64,000 nucleotides of DNA from Ruminococcus sp. (GCA_017536105.1 JAFXRZ010000006.1:248001-312000), one strand, 5' to 3'; shown: positions 9,198 to 17,675, counted from the stretch's first letter. Translations and numbers: made by a program. Notes: generated from the letters alone by a model not told the origin.

Positions 9198-9273
9198 GCT
9201 GCTATGGCTCAGTCGGTAGAGCACATCCTTGGTAAGGATGAGGTCACCAGTTCGAATCTGGTTAGCAGCTCCA
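9198..9273 (+). tRNA. tRNA-Thr (anticodon GGU)
   Basis: A 76-base cloverleaf: acceptor GCTGCTA/TAGCAGC, discriminator T, encoded CCA. Anticodon stem CATCC/GGATG with loop TTGGTAA gives GGT, which reads ACC/ACU. Its own promoter and terminator flank it. Confidence 0.96.
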
Positions 9274-9277
9274 GAAG

Positions 9278-9315
9278 AAAGCGAGGCTTTATTTCAGCCT
9301 CGCTTTTTTCTTTTT
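9278..9315 (+). terminator. Terminator of tRNA-Thr
   Basis: AAAGCGAGGCT pairs with AGCCTCGCTTT, followed by a T-run. On the minus strand the stem lies just after the sigma-factor gene and may serve it too. Confidence 0.85.
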
Positions 9316-10866
9316 TCAATACATATACATTACCGTCGTTGCGGACATTCCGCCGTTCATGGGAATCAGCCAGCCGCTCTCGCAGAGATCACGCATTACG
9401 ATCTCGACCTCTCTGTAATGGAGCAGAACAGGTATCCTTCCGACATAGTCTGTAAGATGTGCAGGTGCATGATCGACAAGGATATTCTTTAGGGAATCTG
9501 TGCGTGAAAGCACGTTCTGACATATCTCCCACCCGATGCCGTTGATCTTCTCGTTCAGCTCATCGCTCTGCTCTTTTGTTAGGCAGGGGAAATTAGGCTT
9601 TATGCCGTCTTCTGTCTTTACCGCCAGCCCAAGCTCGATAAGCTCCGAGCAGACCAGCTTCTCGCTGTCGGTCTGAGGCTGTTCTTTAAGAAGTCTTCCC
9701 AGCATATCAGCACGGGTCTGAGTAATGCTTGGGTGGAGGAACTTTCCGTTTACCGCAACATCCCAGAAAGCGATCATTCCGTACCTGGAGATCATCAAGC
9801 TGACTCCGGTGCCGAAGCCGCTGTATGGCTCCTTCGAGGTGTTCTCCACAAAAAATCTGAAGCATTTCTCGCCGAAGATATCGGTCGGATAATCGAGCTC
9901 ACGCTCTCCCTGAGCCATATCCACATAGGCAAGGCGCAGTATCAGCGAAAGAAGCATCCATTTCAAGGAGTTATTATTCATATCGCTGCCGTAGAAGCCC
10001 AGCTCTCTGACCTCCCCGAGCATTTCGTTGATCTTCCCGGACAGAGCGTTTGTGATCTCTCTCACTGCCTGCTTGTTTGCCCTGGTGATCTCGTCGAAGG
10101 TCTCTTTTGTAATGATCGGCACGTTTGTCTGATAGAAGCCGTTCTTTTCGGTGAGCAGATCGTACTTGACAAGCTCCCTGATATCGTCCTCAAGGTATGC
10201 GGTGGGAACGCCAAGCTGCAGGGCTATCTGCTCCTCGTTCTGCTTATTGTAGTAGCAGGCCATCAGGATATTCTGTCTGAGTCTGCTGTCGAATTTGTCC
10301 CAGTAATTGTTCTTGCCTCCCCAGAAGAAGAGATCAAGAGCAACCGGCTGATAGCTCAATCTTCCGTATGTTCTTTCCATATTTACGCCCTCCTGTATTC
10401 TTTTCCTTGACTGAAAGAGCAGGTACTTTACCATGCTCTGCGAAAGTGAGAACCTCTCGGATATGTTTCTTACCGAAAGCCCGTCAACGTAGTACGCCAC
10501 CATTACCCTGCGGTAGTTTGAATTAAGAAGTGACAACTCCCGGGTCATCAGGCGAAGCTGTTCGTTTTCGTCGGCCTGTTCTTCAAGCTTTTCCCAGCAG
10601 CTGTCGGAGATATTCTCGTCAAGCTCTGCGGTGTTTCGCTTGTCCCTGTCGCGGTACCAGCCTTTTAAGATGTTATCGGCTGTCCGCCAGACAAACCCGT
10701 AGAAAGCACGTTCGTCTCTCAGATTTTCAATGCTCTCGAACAGCGCAAGGATTATCTCCTGGGATAAGTCCTCGGACTCCTGATAAGAGCTTGTGCGGGA
10801 CAGGCAGTACTGGAATATCGACTGTGACATCTGCGCGATCTTTTCACGGCGTTCGGCTGTATCCAT
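9316..10866 (-). CDS. ECF-like sigma factor with long C-terminal extension
   Basis: 516 residues. The first ~165 carry sigma-70 region 2 (SEDLSQEIILALFESIENLRD, then FYGFVWRTADNILKGWYRDRDK) and region 4 (LNSNYRRVMVAYYVDGLSVRNISERFSLSQSMVKYLLFQ), a helix-turn-helix that reads -35 DNA. The following ~340 residues are not part of any sigma core I recognise: they include a possible winged-helix stretch (EEQIALQLGVPTAYLEDDIRELVKYDLLT) and a large mixed alpha/beta part. No anti-sigma gene is adjacent, so the extension could act as a built-in sensor or inhibitor (inference). The ATG at 10866 has AAAGGAAAG upstream, while the alternative at 10908 has none. A neighbouring ABC exporter and tRNA lie beyond on the plus strand. 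Confidence 0.82.
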   Translation of the reverse strand: MDTAERREKIAQMSQSIFQYCLSRTSSYQESEDLSQEIILALFESIENLRDERAFYGFVWRTADNILKGWYRDRDKRNTAELDENISDSCWEKLEEQADENEQLRLMTRELSLLNSNYRRVMVAYYVDGLSVRNISERFSLSQSMVKYLLFQSRKRIQEGVNMERTYGRLSYQPVALDLFFWGGKNNYWDKFDSRLRQNILMACYYNKQNEEQIALQLGVPTAYLEDDIRELVKYDLLTEKNGFYQTNVPIITKETFDEITRANKQAVREITNALSGKINEMLGEVRELGFYGSDMNNNSLKWMLLSLILRLAYVDMAQGERELDYPTDIFGEKCFRFFVENTSKEPYSGFGTGVSLMISRYGMIAFWDVAVNGKFLHPSITQTRADMLGRLLKEQPQTDSEKLVCSELIELGLAVKTEDGIKPNFPCLTKEQSDELNEKINGIGWEICQNVLSRTDSLKNILVDHAPAHLTDYVGRIPVLLHYREVEIVMRDLCESGWLIPMNGGMSATTVMYMY

Positions 10867-11031
10867 TTTTCGGCTTTCCTTTCGTTTGATCTCAGAAGCT
10901 TCTGTCATTATAGTGCAGAAAACCTCGTTTGGTTAGGGCGTTTGGAAAAAATAATTTTAAAATCACTTTGTTGACCGGACCTATCTGCGGAATATTCAGC
11001 AGCAGCCTGTCTTTCAAAGTGCTTTAATCAT

Positions 11032-11059
11032 ATTATAATTATCCGCACGAAAAAGTCAA
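11032..11059 (-). promoter_or_regulatory. Putative promoter of the extended sigma factor
   Basis: On the minus strand TTGACT (11059-11054), 16-base spacer, TATAAT (11037-11032). It gives a leader of about 160 bases in which CACTTTG can pair with CAAAGTG ahead of a T-rich run (about 10945-11025), a possible attenuator. A second TATAAT at 10912-10907 lacks a good -35. Confidence 0.6.
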
Positions 11060-11084
11060 GGATGCTTTTTTCTGATAAACATCA

Positions 11085-11113
11085 TTGACAATAATTATAT
11101 ATTTTGATATAAT
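11085..11113 (+). promoter_or_regulatory. Consensus promoter of the 100-residue protein
   Basis: TTGACA (11085-11090), 17-base spacer, TATAAT (11108-11113). It diverges from the sigma-factor promoter, the -35 boxes being about 25 bases apart. Confidence 0.9.
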
Positions 11114-11210
11114 GATGTTGCGCAAACCAACAATTGCTTTTGTGCATTTATATTTTTCGATGTGCTGCCGGAGAGCACTTTGTCAGTACATATCAAGAAG
11201 GATCATTACT

Positions 11211-11513
11211 ATGGATCAGAATCTGATAATTCAGAAGATCAAGGAAAATCAGCAGCAGGCCAAGCAGCTCAACGAAGTCATGAACATCATCAACGAGGCT
11301 TTCAAGAAGGAAATGCCTGTATATATGAAGTTGGTCCAGTTCGATGTTATGTCGAAATTCAGCGCAGATGCGCTTAAGGATAGCAGCGTAAGCAACGGCG
11401 ATTCTATGAAGCAGCTCACACAGGATCTCGACAAGATACTTGCGCAGATAAACGCAGATCTGAAAAAACAGATCATGATGAAATCTGCCGAGCTTAAAGA
11501 AGCAGTCAGATGA
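11211..11513 (+). CDS. Small helical cytosolic protein of unknown function
   Basis: 100 residues, predicted almost wholly helical with heptad-like spacing (IIQKIKENQQQAKQLNEVMN and LTQDLDKILAQINADLKKQI), so probably a coiled-coil or helical bundle. No signal peptide or membrane span. Rich in Gln, Lys and Met. The ATG at 11211 has AGAAGGA nine bases upstream. It has a monocistronic layout with a perfect-consensus promoter, a ~90-base leader and a strong terminator, which suggests high expression. I do not recognise the family. Confidence 0.75.
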   Translation: MDQNLIIQKIKENQQQAKQLNEVMNIINEAFKKEMPVYMKLVQFDVMSKFSADALKDSSVSNGDSMKQLTQDLDKILAQINADLKKQIMMKSAELKEAVR

Positions 11514-11530
11514 TCCGCCCGAAGAAAACC

Positions 11531-11564
11531 ACCGCCTGCCGCAGATTTACGGCAGGCGGTTTTT
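11531..11564 (+). terminator. Terminator after the 100-residue protein
   Basis: ACCGCCTGCC pairs perfectly with GGCAGGCGGT, followed by TTTTTA. Confidence 0.92.
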
Positions 11565-11575
11565 ATCGTGTAACG

Positions 11576-11606
11576 AAAGCCTTACGCACAAGCGCAAGGC
11601 TTTTTT
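11576..11606 (+). terminator. Second, back-up terminator
   Basis: AAAGCCTTACG can pair with CGCAAGGCTTT around a short loop, followed by a T-run. Placed 12 bases after the first terminator, it shields the convergent tmRNA gene. Confidence 0.65.
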
Positions 11607-11696
11607 GAATACCGAACGAAAAAGATGATCTGTCAGAAGAGATCTGTGACAGGAGATAGCTTTAGGTCAGAACCGATATCAAAAGCCGTTAAAGCG

Positions 11697-11732
11697 AAAA
11701 CTCCCTTACCCTGTATAGGGCGAGGGAGTTGG
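11697..11732 (-). terminator. Terminator of tmRNA
   Basis: On the minus strand AACTCCCT and AGGGAGTT pair, with inner CCCT/AGGG pairing, followed by TTTTC. A short GGGG/CCCC hairpin (11738-11750) lies between it and the mature tmRNA 3' end. Confidence 0.6.
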
Positions 11733-11752
11733 GTGAAGGGGCACGCCCCTGC

Positions 11753-12115
11753 TGGTGGAGATGACGGGAATCGAACCCGTGTCCGAAAACCTATCCCAAT
11801 GAATTTCTACGAGTGTAGCTTGTTATTGCGGCTTGCGCCCTTTCCCTTGCGCTGCTGCAAACAAGCACGCGGCAGCGTTCGGTAGGCTGCGATACATTCC
11901 AAGGCTACAGCCGTCACCGAGGAACGTTCACCACTGAATCGACGCCCTTATCTGAGCCGTGGTACTCTCAGGAAGGACGGGCACTGCGCTTAGGCAGCAG
12001 CCAGGTTGTAGTTAGTTTTGTCGTTTAATTTTAAAACGTGCGCCTTTTAAAGAGTTCTGCGCGCCTCTACTCGCTTATCATTCTTCAAGATCCCCGTCGA
12101 AACCTTTACATCCCC
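11753..12115 (-). ncRNA. ssrA: tmRNA (SsrA)
   Basis: A 363-base transfer-messenger RNA on the minus strand. The 5' end GGGGATG pairs with CATCTCC before the terminal ACCA, forming the alanine-type acceptor stem, and the 3' part carries the T-arm GGGTTCGATTCCC. The tag reading frame is 12022-11990: resume codon GAC, encoding DKTNYNLAAA then TAA, so the tag added after the first Ala would end in LAAA, a ClpXP-type degron. The resume codon is inferred from the upstream UUAAAC pattern. Four pseudoknots normally follow. I did not fold them. The gene lies 16 bases downstream of smpB on the same strand, so both parts of trans-translation share a promoter. Confidence 0.95.
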
Positions 12116-12131
12116 ATATTTGCGATAAGTC

Positions 12132-12605
12132 TTATTCCTTACCGCGGTCTTTCATTGCTCTGTCGATGTCTCTTGCAGCGGCTTTGTTTGCCATATCTTC
12201 CCGTTTATCGTAGAGCTTTTTGCCCTTGCAAAGCCCGAGAGCCACTTTGACTCTGCTGCCCTTGAAATAAAGCGCCAGAGGGATGAGAGTCAGCCCTTCC
12301 TGCTTTACCTTGCCGAAAAGGCGGTTTATCTCCTTCTTATGGAGAAGCAGCTTGCGCACACGCATAGGATCGCGGTTGAAGATATTCCCCTGCTCGTAAG
12401 GAGAGATATGCATTCCCTTGACCCACATCTCGCCGTTGTCTATCGAGCACCAGCTGTCTTTAAGATTCACTGCTCCGCGTCTTATGGACTTCACTTCAGT
12501 GCCGACAAGCTCTATTCCGCATTCGATCTGCTCGAGGACAAAATAATCGTGCCTTGCCTTGCGGTTATCGGCGATCTGCTTTGTGCCTTTTTTATCAATA
12601 GCCAT
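12132..12605 (-). CDS. smpB: SsrA-binding protein SmpB
   Basis: 157 residues, usual length. SmpB binds tmRNA and mimics the anticodon arm in the stalled ribosome. Seen: [17 protein letters not shown] at the start, [23 protein letters not shown], and the conserved core HISPYEQGN. The C-terminal tail, basic and helical (about 130-157), is the part that enters the mRNA channel. GGAGGTGTCGAT precedes the ATG. The tmRNA gene follows directly. Its promoter is at 12649-12677. Confidence 0.97.
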   Translation of the reverse strand: MAIDKKGTKQIADNRKARHDYFVLEQIECGIELVGTEVKSIRRGAVNLKDSWCSIDNGEMWVKGMHISPYEQGNIFNRDPMRVRKLLLHKKEINRLFGKVKQEGLTLIPLALYFKGSRVKVALGLCKGKKLYDKREDMANKAAARDIDRAMKDRGKE

Positions 12606-12648
12606 ATCGACACCTCCTTTTCCGGCCTGCCTTTTCAGGCGGAATTAT

Positions 12649-12677
12649 ATTGTATCACAGATAAATGGATTTGTCAA
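12649..12677 (-). promoter_or_regulatory. Sigma-A promoter of smpB-ssrA
   Basis: On the minus strand: TTGACA (12677-12672), 17-base spacer, TACAAT (12654-12649). Confidence 0.9.
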
Positions 12678-12704
12678 GGGTGATAAAGCTCGCTTTTTTG
12701 AGCA

Positions 12705-12740
12705 TTATAAAAATATCTCCCCCTCGGCAAAAAGGGGGAG
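12705..12740 (-). terminator. Terminator of the pyruvate formate-lyase genes
   Basis: On the minus strand CTCCCCC pairs with GGGGGAG around a 10-base loop, followed by ATATTTTTAT. Confidence 0.85.
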
Positions 12741-12746
12741 AAAAAC

Positions 12747-12998
12747 TTACAGCTTTTCGTGGAACGTTCTTGATATAACGTCGTCCTGCTGTTCCTTTGT
12801 GAGCTTGATGAAATTCACGGCATAGCCCGAAACACGCACAGTGAGCTGCGGGTATTTCTCAGGATGCTTCTGAGCGTCAAGCAGGGTCTCGCGGTCAAGA
12901 ACATTTACATTAAGATGATGTCCGCCCTTTTCAACGTAACCGTCAAGCATATTGACGAGATTATCTATCTGAATATCATTCTGCTGTTTATCAGCCAT
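12747..12998 (-). CDS. Free-standing glycyl-radical domain of pyruvate formate-lyase (GrcA-like)
   Basis: 83 residues matching the C-terminal end of pyruvate formate-lyase, from the linker ([22 protein letters not shown], here split for length: [10 protein letters not shown] and GGHHLNVNV) through [17 protein letters not shown]. The radical glycine is Gly58 in RVSGYA. In ordinary Pfl this domain is the last 60-80 residues of one chain, here it is its own gene with AAAGGATG upstream of the ATG. E. coli GrcA/YfiD is a similar stand-alone domain used to repair oxygen-cut Pfl, but E. coli also has a full-length enzyme. Because the core gene at 13226-15334 lacks this domain, here it is likely an obligatory subunit activated by a Pfl-activating enzyme not in the window. 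It is last in the unit and followed by a terminator. Confidence 0.93.
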   Translation of the reverse strand: MADKQQNDIQIDNLVNMLDGYVEKGGHHLNVNVLDRETLLDAQKHPEKYPQLTVRVSGYAVNFIKLTKEQQDDVISRTFHEKL

Positions 12999-13017
12999 AA
13001 TAACACATCCTTTCGGC

Positions 13018-13242
13018 TCAATCCGCCGGTCCTTCTTCCTCCGGCTCGTTAGGCTGGGCACAGGCTCCGACCTTTCCGCAGTCTGTGGTGCTGAAGCGGT
13101 TTATCCTTATCCCGTCGGCAGTATCGTCAACATCGATAGTAAGATGGCCGTCACCCTGTTCGATAAGCCTGTCTATCATACGAACGAGATCGTCGAGCTC
13201 GCCTTCGCCACCGTTATCGTTCTTTTCAACTATCCTGCCCAT
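13018..13242 (-). CDS. Small protein between the Pfl core and its radical domain; diverged Pfl-domain-like
   Basis: 74 residues, acidic. Residues about 15-38 ([19 protein letters not shown], then TIDV) line up with the start of the glycyl-radical domain next door ([19 protein letters not shown], then NVNV), about 9 identities in 23. It then departs: no RVSGYA, instead [13 protein letters not shown] with two cysteines and an acidic tail. The ORF overlaps the Pfl core end by 17 bases and has AAAGGAG ten bases before its ATG, so translation is coupled. It could be a relic of the original C-terminus kept as a structural subunit, or an accessory that docks where the radical domain binds. Function is not known to me. 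Confidence 0.72.
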   Translation of the reverse strand: MGRIVEKNDNGGEGELDDLVRMIDRLIEQGDGHLTIDVDDTADGIRINRFSTTDCGKVGACAQPNEPEEEGPAD

Positions 13243-15334
13243 CGTTGTTCAGCTCCTTTGCAATGCTTTCGATATCGAGGTCTCCGACAAATATCTTTGT
13301 ATCCTTGCCCAGGGCATCCGGGATAACGGAGAAGGTATTGGAGATACCGTCCTGAGCATTCCTCCACGGGAGCTTGGCAACAGATGAAAGCGAAGCCACA
13401 GCGCCGTGAGTATCTCTGCCGTGCATGGGATTCGCTCCGGGAGCAAGAGGTATCCCGGCCTTTCTGCCGTCGGGGGTATTGCCGGTCTTCTTGCCGTAGA
13501 CCACATTCGAGGTTATGGTCAGTATCGACATCGTAGGGATACTTTCGCGGTAGGTGTGGTGCTTTCTTATCTTGTTCATGAAAGAGGAAACAAGATCAAC
13601 GGCTATCTTATCGACTCTGTCGTCGTTGTTGCCGTATTTCGGGAAATCTCCCTCAACCTCATAGTCAACTACGATGCCGTCCTCGTCTCTGATGCACTTT
13701 ACCTTTGCGTACTTGATAGCTGAAAGCGAATCGGCAACTACCGACAGACCAGCGATGCCTGTTGCAAAATATCTCTTGACATAGCAGTCATGAAGCGCCA
13801 TCTGTATCTTCTCGTAGCAATACTTGTCGTGCATATAGTGGATTATATTCAGCGTGTTTACATAAAGCTCGGCAAGCCATTCCATCATGTCGTCATACTT
13901 CTGCATAACGTCATCATAGTCGAGATAATCTCCCTTAACGGGACGGTATCTCGGGCCTACCTGTATCTTCAGGCGCTCGTCAACTCCGCCGTTGATAGCA
14001 TAAAGCAGGCACTTCGCAAGATTGGCTCTTGCACCGAAGAACTGCATATCCTTGCCGACTCTCATGGAAGAAACACAGCAGGCAACGGCATAGTCATCGC
14101 CGTGGGTAACACGCATAAGATCGTCGTTCTCGTACTGGATAGACGAGCTCTTTATGGACATCTTTGCACAGTAGCGCTTGAAGTTGATCGGCAGCTTCGT
14201 TGACCAGAGGACTGTCATATTGGGCTCCGGAGCTGTGCCGAGGTTATCAAGGGTATTGAGATAACGGAAGGAATTCTTTGTTACAAGGGGAACACCGTCA
14301 ACGGATACACCGCCGATAGATTCCGTCACCCAGGTGGGATCGCCGGAAAACAGTGAATTATACTCGGGAGTTCTCGCAAACTTAACGAGCCTGAGCTTCA
14401 TTATAAAGTGATCTATATACTCCTGCGCCTGCTTTTCGGTTATAAGACCGCGGTCAAGGTCACGCTGGATATATATGTCGAGGAAGGTCGAAGTTCGACC
14501 GAGAGACATAGCTGCACCGTTCTGCTCCTTGACAGCTGCAAGATAGCCGAAATAGAGCCACTGGATAGCTTCCTTGGCGTTCTGAGCCGGACGGGAGATG
14601 TCGTAGCCGTAGATCATGCCCAGCTCCTTGAGCTGACCGAGTGCTCTGATCTGCTCTGCAAGCTCTTCTCTTATCTGGATGTTCTTGGAGTTCATCCTTG
14701 TGTGGGCTGTTGCAAGCTGGTGCTTCTTCTCCTCTATGAGAAGATCGGCTCCGTAAAGAGCGATACGCCTGTAATCACCGATGATACGGCCTCTGCCGTA
14801 AGCATCGGGTAGACCGGTGATTATAGCGGACTTTCTTGCGAGGCGCATCTCGGGAGTATATGCATCGAAAACCCCCTGATTGTGTGTCTTTCTGTATTCG
14901 GTGAAGATCTTTACTATCTCGGGATCGACCTCATAGCCGTTCTGCTTGCAGGCATTCTCAGCCATTCTGATACCGCCGAAGGGCTGGAGAGAACGCTTGA
15001 AGGGCTTGTCCGTCTGGAAGCCTACTATCTGCTCCAGATCCTTGTCAAGATATCCCGCACCGTGAGAGGTGATGGTCGAAACGATCTTGGTGTCCATATC
15101 AAGGACACCGCCGGCTTCCCTTTCCTGCTTTGAAAGCTCCATGACCTGAGCCCAGAGCTTCTGTGTTGCCTCGGTGGGACCTTCAAGAAAACTCTCGTCA
15201 CCGTAATAGGGGGTATAGTTCATCTTGATGAAATCACGCACATTAGATTTGATGAAATCAGATACAGTAGAAGAATAGTTGTTCCATTTTCCGGGCTTGA
15301 AGCCCTCCCATTCTTTTGCATAATCACCGAACAT
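13226..15334 (-). CDS. pflB: Pyruvate formate-lyase core subunit lacking the glycyl-radical domain
   Basis: 702 residues. Pfl converts pyruvate and CoA to acetyl-CoA and formate under anoxia by radical chemistry. The N-terminal [10 protein letters not shown] start and the active-site pair Cys419-Cys420 in [18 protein letters not shown] are clear, and [19 protein letters not shown] is the conserved C-terminal barrel segment. The chain ends soon after [12 protein letters not shown], just where usual 745-760-residue enzymes continue into the radical domain. Here that domain is a separate gene (12747-12998). The ATG at 15334 has AAAGG nine bases upstream, the ATG at 15358 has none. pyk lies just upstream, so PEP-to-acetyl-CoA steps are neighbours. 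No activating enzyme is adjacent. Confidence 0.95.
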   Translation of the reverse strand: MFGDYAKEWEGFKPGKWNNYSSTVSDFIKSNVRDFIKMNYTPYYGDESFLEGPTEATQKLWAQVMELSKQEREAGGVLDMDTKIVSTITSHGAGYLDKDLEQIVGFQTDKPFKRSLQPFGGIRMAENACKQNGYEVDPEIVKIFTEYRKTHNQGVFDAYTPEMRLARKSAIITGLPDAYGRGRIIGDYRRIALYGADLLIEEKKHQLATAHTRMNSKNIQIREELAEQIRALGQLKELGMIYGYDISRPAQNAKEAIQWLYFGYLAAVKEQNGAAMSLGRTSTFLDIYIQRDLDRGLITEKQAQEYIDHFIMKLRLVKFARTPEYNSLFSGDPTWVTESIGGVSVDGVPLVTKNSFRYLNTLDNLGTAPEPNMTVLWSTKLPINFKRYCAKMSIKSSSIQYENDDLMRVTHGDDYAVACCVSSMRVGKDMQFFGARANLAKCLLYAINGGVDERLKIQVGPRYRPVKGDYLDYDDVMQKYDDMMEWLAELYVNTLNIIHYMHDKYCYEKIQMALHDCYVKRYFATGIAGLSVVADSLSAIKYAKVKCIRDEDGIVVDYEVEGDFPKYGNNDDRVDKIAVDLVSSFMNKIRKHHTYRESIPTMSILTITSNVVYGKKTGNTPDGRKAGIPLAPGANPMHGRDTHGAVASLSSVAKLPWRNAQDGISNTFSVIPDALGKDTKIFVGDLDIESIAKELNNDGQDS

Positions 15335-15390
15335 GGCATTCATCCTTTCGTGCGTCATTCACCGACGCTGAGCCGCAATAATACGATTTA

Positions 15391-15419
15391 ATAATATCAC
15401 AGAACCATGGAATAGTCAA
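15391..15419 (-). promoter_or_regulatory. Sigma-A promoter of the pfl unit
   Basis: On the minus strand: TTGACT (15419-15414), 17-base spacer, TATTAT (15396-15391). I saw no convincing terminator between pyk and this promoter (15420-15531). Confidence 0.85.
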
Positions 15420-15531
15420 CAGAACAAACCGACAAAAAAAGGCAGAATTGTTATCGATATTTGGTAAAAATGACAAAGTACCGCCACAATATATAGTATG
15501 TGTACCAAAAATCGACCACAACAGATATGTT

Positions 15532-16953
15532 TTACTTAACGACTTCGACTTTTATCAGATTGGTAGTTCCGCTGCGTCCGAGAGGTACGCCCGCGGTGAC
15601 TACAACAAGGTCTCCGGCTTTAAGATAGCCGAGCTGTTTTGAAACGTCGAGAGCGTGTGCTATAAGCTCGTCGGTGTTGGTCTGCTCGTCTATCATTCCG
15701 GGCTGAACGCCCCAGGACATATTCATGTGACGGCAGGCTGTTGCGTCTGTCGTAAGGCCGATTATCGGGCAGTCGGGACGGAACTTTGAAAGCTGTCTTG
15801 CAGTGGCACCGCTCTTTGTGACGGTAAGTACCGCTGCTGCTCCGAGGTCGTGGGCCGTGGTGACAGTTGCGTGAGAGATCGCTTCCGTAACGGAAGTGCT
15901 CTTGGTCTCGGGTCTCTGGCGGAACTGCTCTATATAGTCGATGTTCTTTTCCGTAGTCTCGGCGATAAGAGCCATAGTCCTTACAGCTTCGATGGGGTGA
16001 GCGCCTGCGGCTGTTTCTCCCGAGAGCATTATCGCCGAAGTGCCGTCGTAGATAGCATTGGCAACGTCCGTTATCTCGGCTCTTGTGGGTCGGGGGTTCG
16101 TTATCATGGATTCAAGCATCTGCGTTGCTGTAATAACCTGCTTGCCGGCGTTGTAAGCCTTGTGGATAAGCTCCTTCTGGATAGCAGGTATCTGCTCGAA
16201 GGGTATCTCAACGCCCATGTCTCCCCTGGCGACCATTATTCCGTCGGCAGCTTCGAGTATCTCGTCGATATTGTCAACGCCCTCGGCGTTCTCTATCTTG
16301 GCGATTATCCTCGGGTTGCTCCAGCCGAGAGACTGGGTGAATTTTCTGAGGAAGATAACATCTGCCGCTGTGCGGACAAAGGATGCAGCTATGAAATCAA
16401 AGCCCATTTTGGCACCGAAGGCCAGGTCATCCATATCAGCATCGGAAATATAAGGCATGGAGAGCTTGACGCCGGGAACGTTTATTCCCTTGTGATCCGA
16501 GAGCTTTCCGCCGTGGATAACATCGCAGACGATATCCGTATCCGTCAGAGACTTAACGACCAGCTCTATAACGCCGTCGTTTATCAGGATCCTGCTGCCG
16601 AGGGAAACGTCCTTGGGCAGGTGATCGAAGGTAATAGAGGCTATCTCCTTTGTACCCTCGACTTCGCGGGTGGTAAGAGTGAAAACATCGCCGTCCTCGA
16701 TAAACACAGGCTCATGGCCTTTGAAATCACGGAGCCTTATCTCCGGACCCTTGGTGTCGAGGAGGCAGGCAACATTCAGCCCAAGCTCGGCGCTGAGTCT
16801 GCGAACAGTCTCAAAACGCTGCTTGTGGACATCGTGGACGGAATGGGAGAAATTGAATCTTGCAACGTCCATTCCCGAGAGCATAAGCTCGCGCAGGACG
16901 TTTTCGTCGTCAGTCGAAGGACCGATAGTGCAGACGATCTTTGTTTTTCTCAT
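15532..16953 (-). CDS. pyk: Pyruvate kinase
   Basis: 473 residues, standard length without the extra C-terminal PEP-utilising domain of Bacillus enzymes. It makes pyruvate and ATP from PEP and ADP. Motifs: MRKTKIVCTIGPS at the N-terminus, the active-site block with catalytic lysine IIAKIENAEGV, MVARGDMGVEIPF, the QMLESM and ANAIYDGTSAIMLSGETA cores, and a C-terminal domain ending in TNLIKVE. The ATG at 16953 has GAAAGGAT at a suitable distance. The in-frame GTG at 16962 is too close to it. It sits just upstream of the pfl genes that consume its product. Confidence 0.97.
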   Translation of the reverse strand: MRKTKIVCTIGPSTDDENVLRELMLSGMDVARFNFSHSVHDVHKQRFETVRRLSAELGLNVACLLDTKGPEIRLRDFKGHEPVFIEDGDVFTLTTREVEGTKEIASITFDHLPKDVSLGSRILINDGVIELVVKSLTDTDIVCDVIHGGKLSDHKGINVPGVKLSMPYISDADMDDLAFGAKMGFDFIAASFVRTAADVIFLRKFTQSLGWSNPRIIAKIENAEGVDNIDEILEAADGIMVARGDMGVEIPFEQIPAIQKELIHKAYNAGKQVITATQMLESMITNPRPTRAEITDVANAIYDGTSAIMLSGETAAGAHPIEAVRTMALIAETTEKNIDYIEQFRQRPETKSTSVTEAISHATVTTAHDLGAAAVLTVTKSGATARQLSKFRPDCPIIGLTTDATACRHMNMSWGVQPGMIDEQTNTDELIAHALDVSKQLGYLKAGDLVVVTAGVPLGRSGTTNLIKVEVVK

Positions 16954-16989
16954 ATTATGCACATCCTTTCGGATCTTAATTCTAAAACA

Positions 16990-17018
16990 ATTATATTATA
17001 TGGTATAAGCATAGTCAA
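16990..17018 (-). promoter_or_regulatory. Sigma-A promoter of pyk
   Basis: On the minus strand: TTGACT (17018-17013), 17-base spacer, TATAAT (16995-16990). Confidence 0.87.
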
Positions 17019-17142
17019 TAGTTATTTTGTAACATTATTCAGAATGGTCGCAGATCAGAGGTGAAAACTTCACAAAAAAGACAAAAAATGTTGTGCAATC
17101 CTACAAAAAAGGCTATGAACCTATTATTTTCTACAAAAATGC

Positions 17143-17171
17143 GTGACAGATAACGATACCGGTGATATACT
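17143..17171 (+). promoter_or_regulatory. Promoter of the lipoprotein array
   Basis: GTGACA (17143-17148), 17-base spacer, TATACT (17166-17171). The first lipoprotein start is 50 bases further on. Confidence 0.7.
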
Positions 17172-17221
17172 ATATATAGTGTCTTATAAGACATAGGAGC
17201 ATAATTACAGGAGGAAGGATA

Positions 17222-17638
17222 ATGAAAAAAATACTAATTGCAATTTTAGCTGCATTGACCGCTCTTTTCTGCCTTGCAGGATGCGGAAGCAAGTTTGTGG
17301 GTGAATGGGAATGCACAAAGTTCAAGGACAATGGCGAAACTTTGAAAGCGAGCTTATTCAAATATTATTTTGACTATGACATTTCCGAATTTGTTACTCT
17401 TGAATTCGACAAGGGCGGCGAAGGAACATTCTCTTACAAATCTTACAAAGATCGCGATGAAAAAGGCAGCATAGATTTCGAGTGGGAAGAAGACGACGAT
17501 AAGGTCACTATCAAGCTTGACAAAGAGTATTTCGGCACAAAGAAGCTCAAGGGCAAACTGAAAGATGACGAGCTTGTTCTTACCGGCTTTAACGAGGACG
17601 ATTTATCAGTCTACCTTTCCAAAGCAGACGAAGACTGA
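17222..17638 (+). CDS. Small lipoprotein, copy 1 of 4
   Basis: 138 residues. A type II signal peptide (basic MKKI, hydrophobic core, lipobox LAGC with the lipidated cysteine near residue 21) precedes a single small beta-rich domain starting FVGEWECTKFKDNGETLKAS. Alternating strands with FEWEEDDDKVTIKL and KLKGKLKDDELVLTG resemble a lipocalin-like or DUF-type beta-sandwich seen in clostridial lipoproteins, but I recognise no named family. GGAGGAAGGATA precedes the ATG. It is nearly identical in its mature part to copy 3 (18085-18492), apart from a small SYK insertion, and heads the array. Confidence 0.88.
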   Translation: MKKILIAILAALTALFCLAGCGSKFVGEWECTKFKDNGETLKASLFKYYFDYDISEFVTLEFDKGGEGTFSYKSYKDRDEKGSIDFEWEEDDDKVTIKLDKEYFGTKKLKGKLKDDELVLTGFNEDDLSVYLSKADED

Positions 17639-17675
17639 TAACAGCCGCGGCTGAGATCATCAAGGAGGAATAATT

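Noticed and set aside
11625..11885. A reading frame over the tmRNA 3' end
   Set aside because: It crosses the tmRNA T-arm and acceptor on the opposite strand. The RNA gene explains the sequence.
12747..15334. Split Pfl as a mere frameshift or sequencing error
   Set aside because: The ORFs have separate, well-spaced ribosome sites, an extra unrelated stretch lies between, and the radical domain starts with its own N-terminal peptide. A single base change would not restore one chain.
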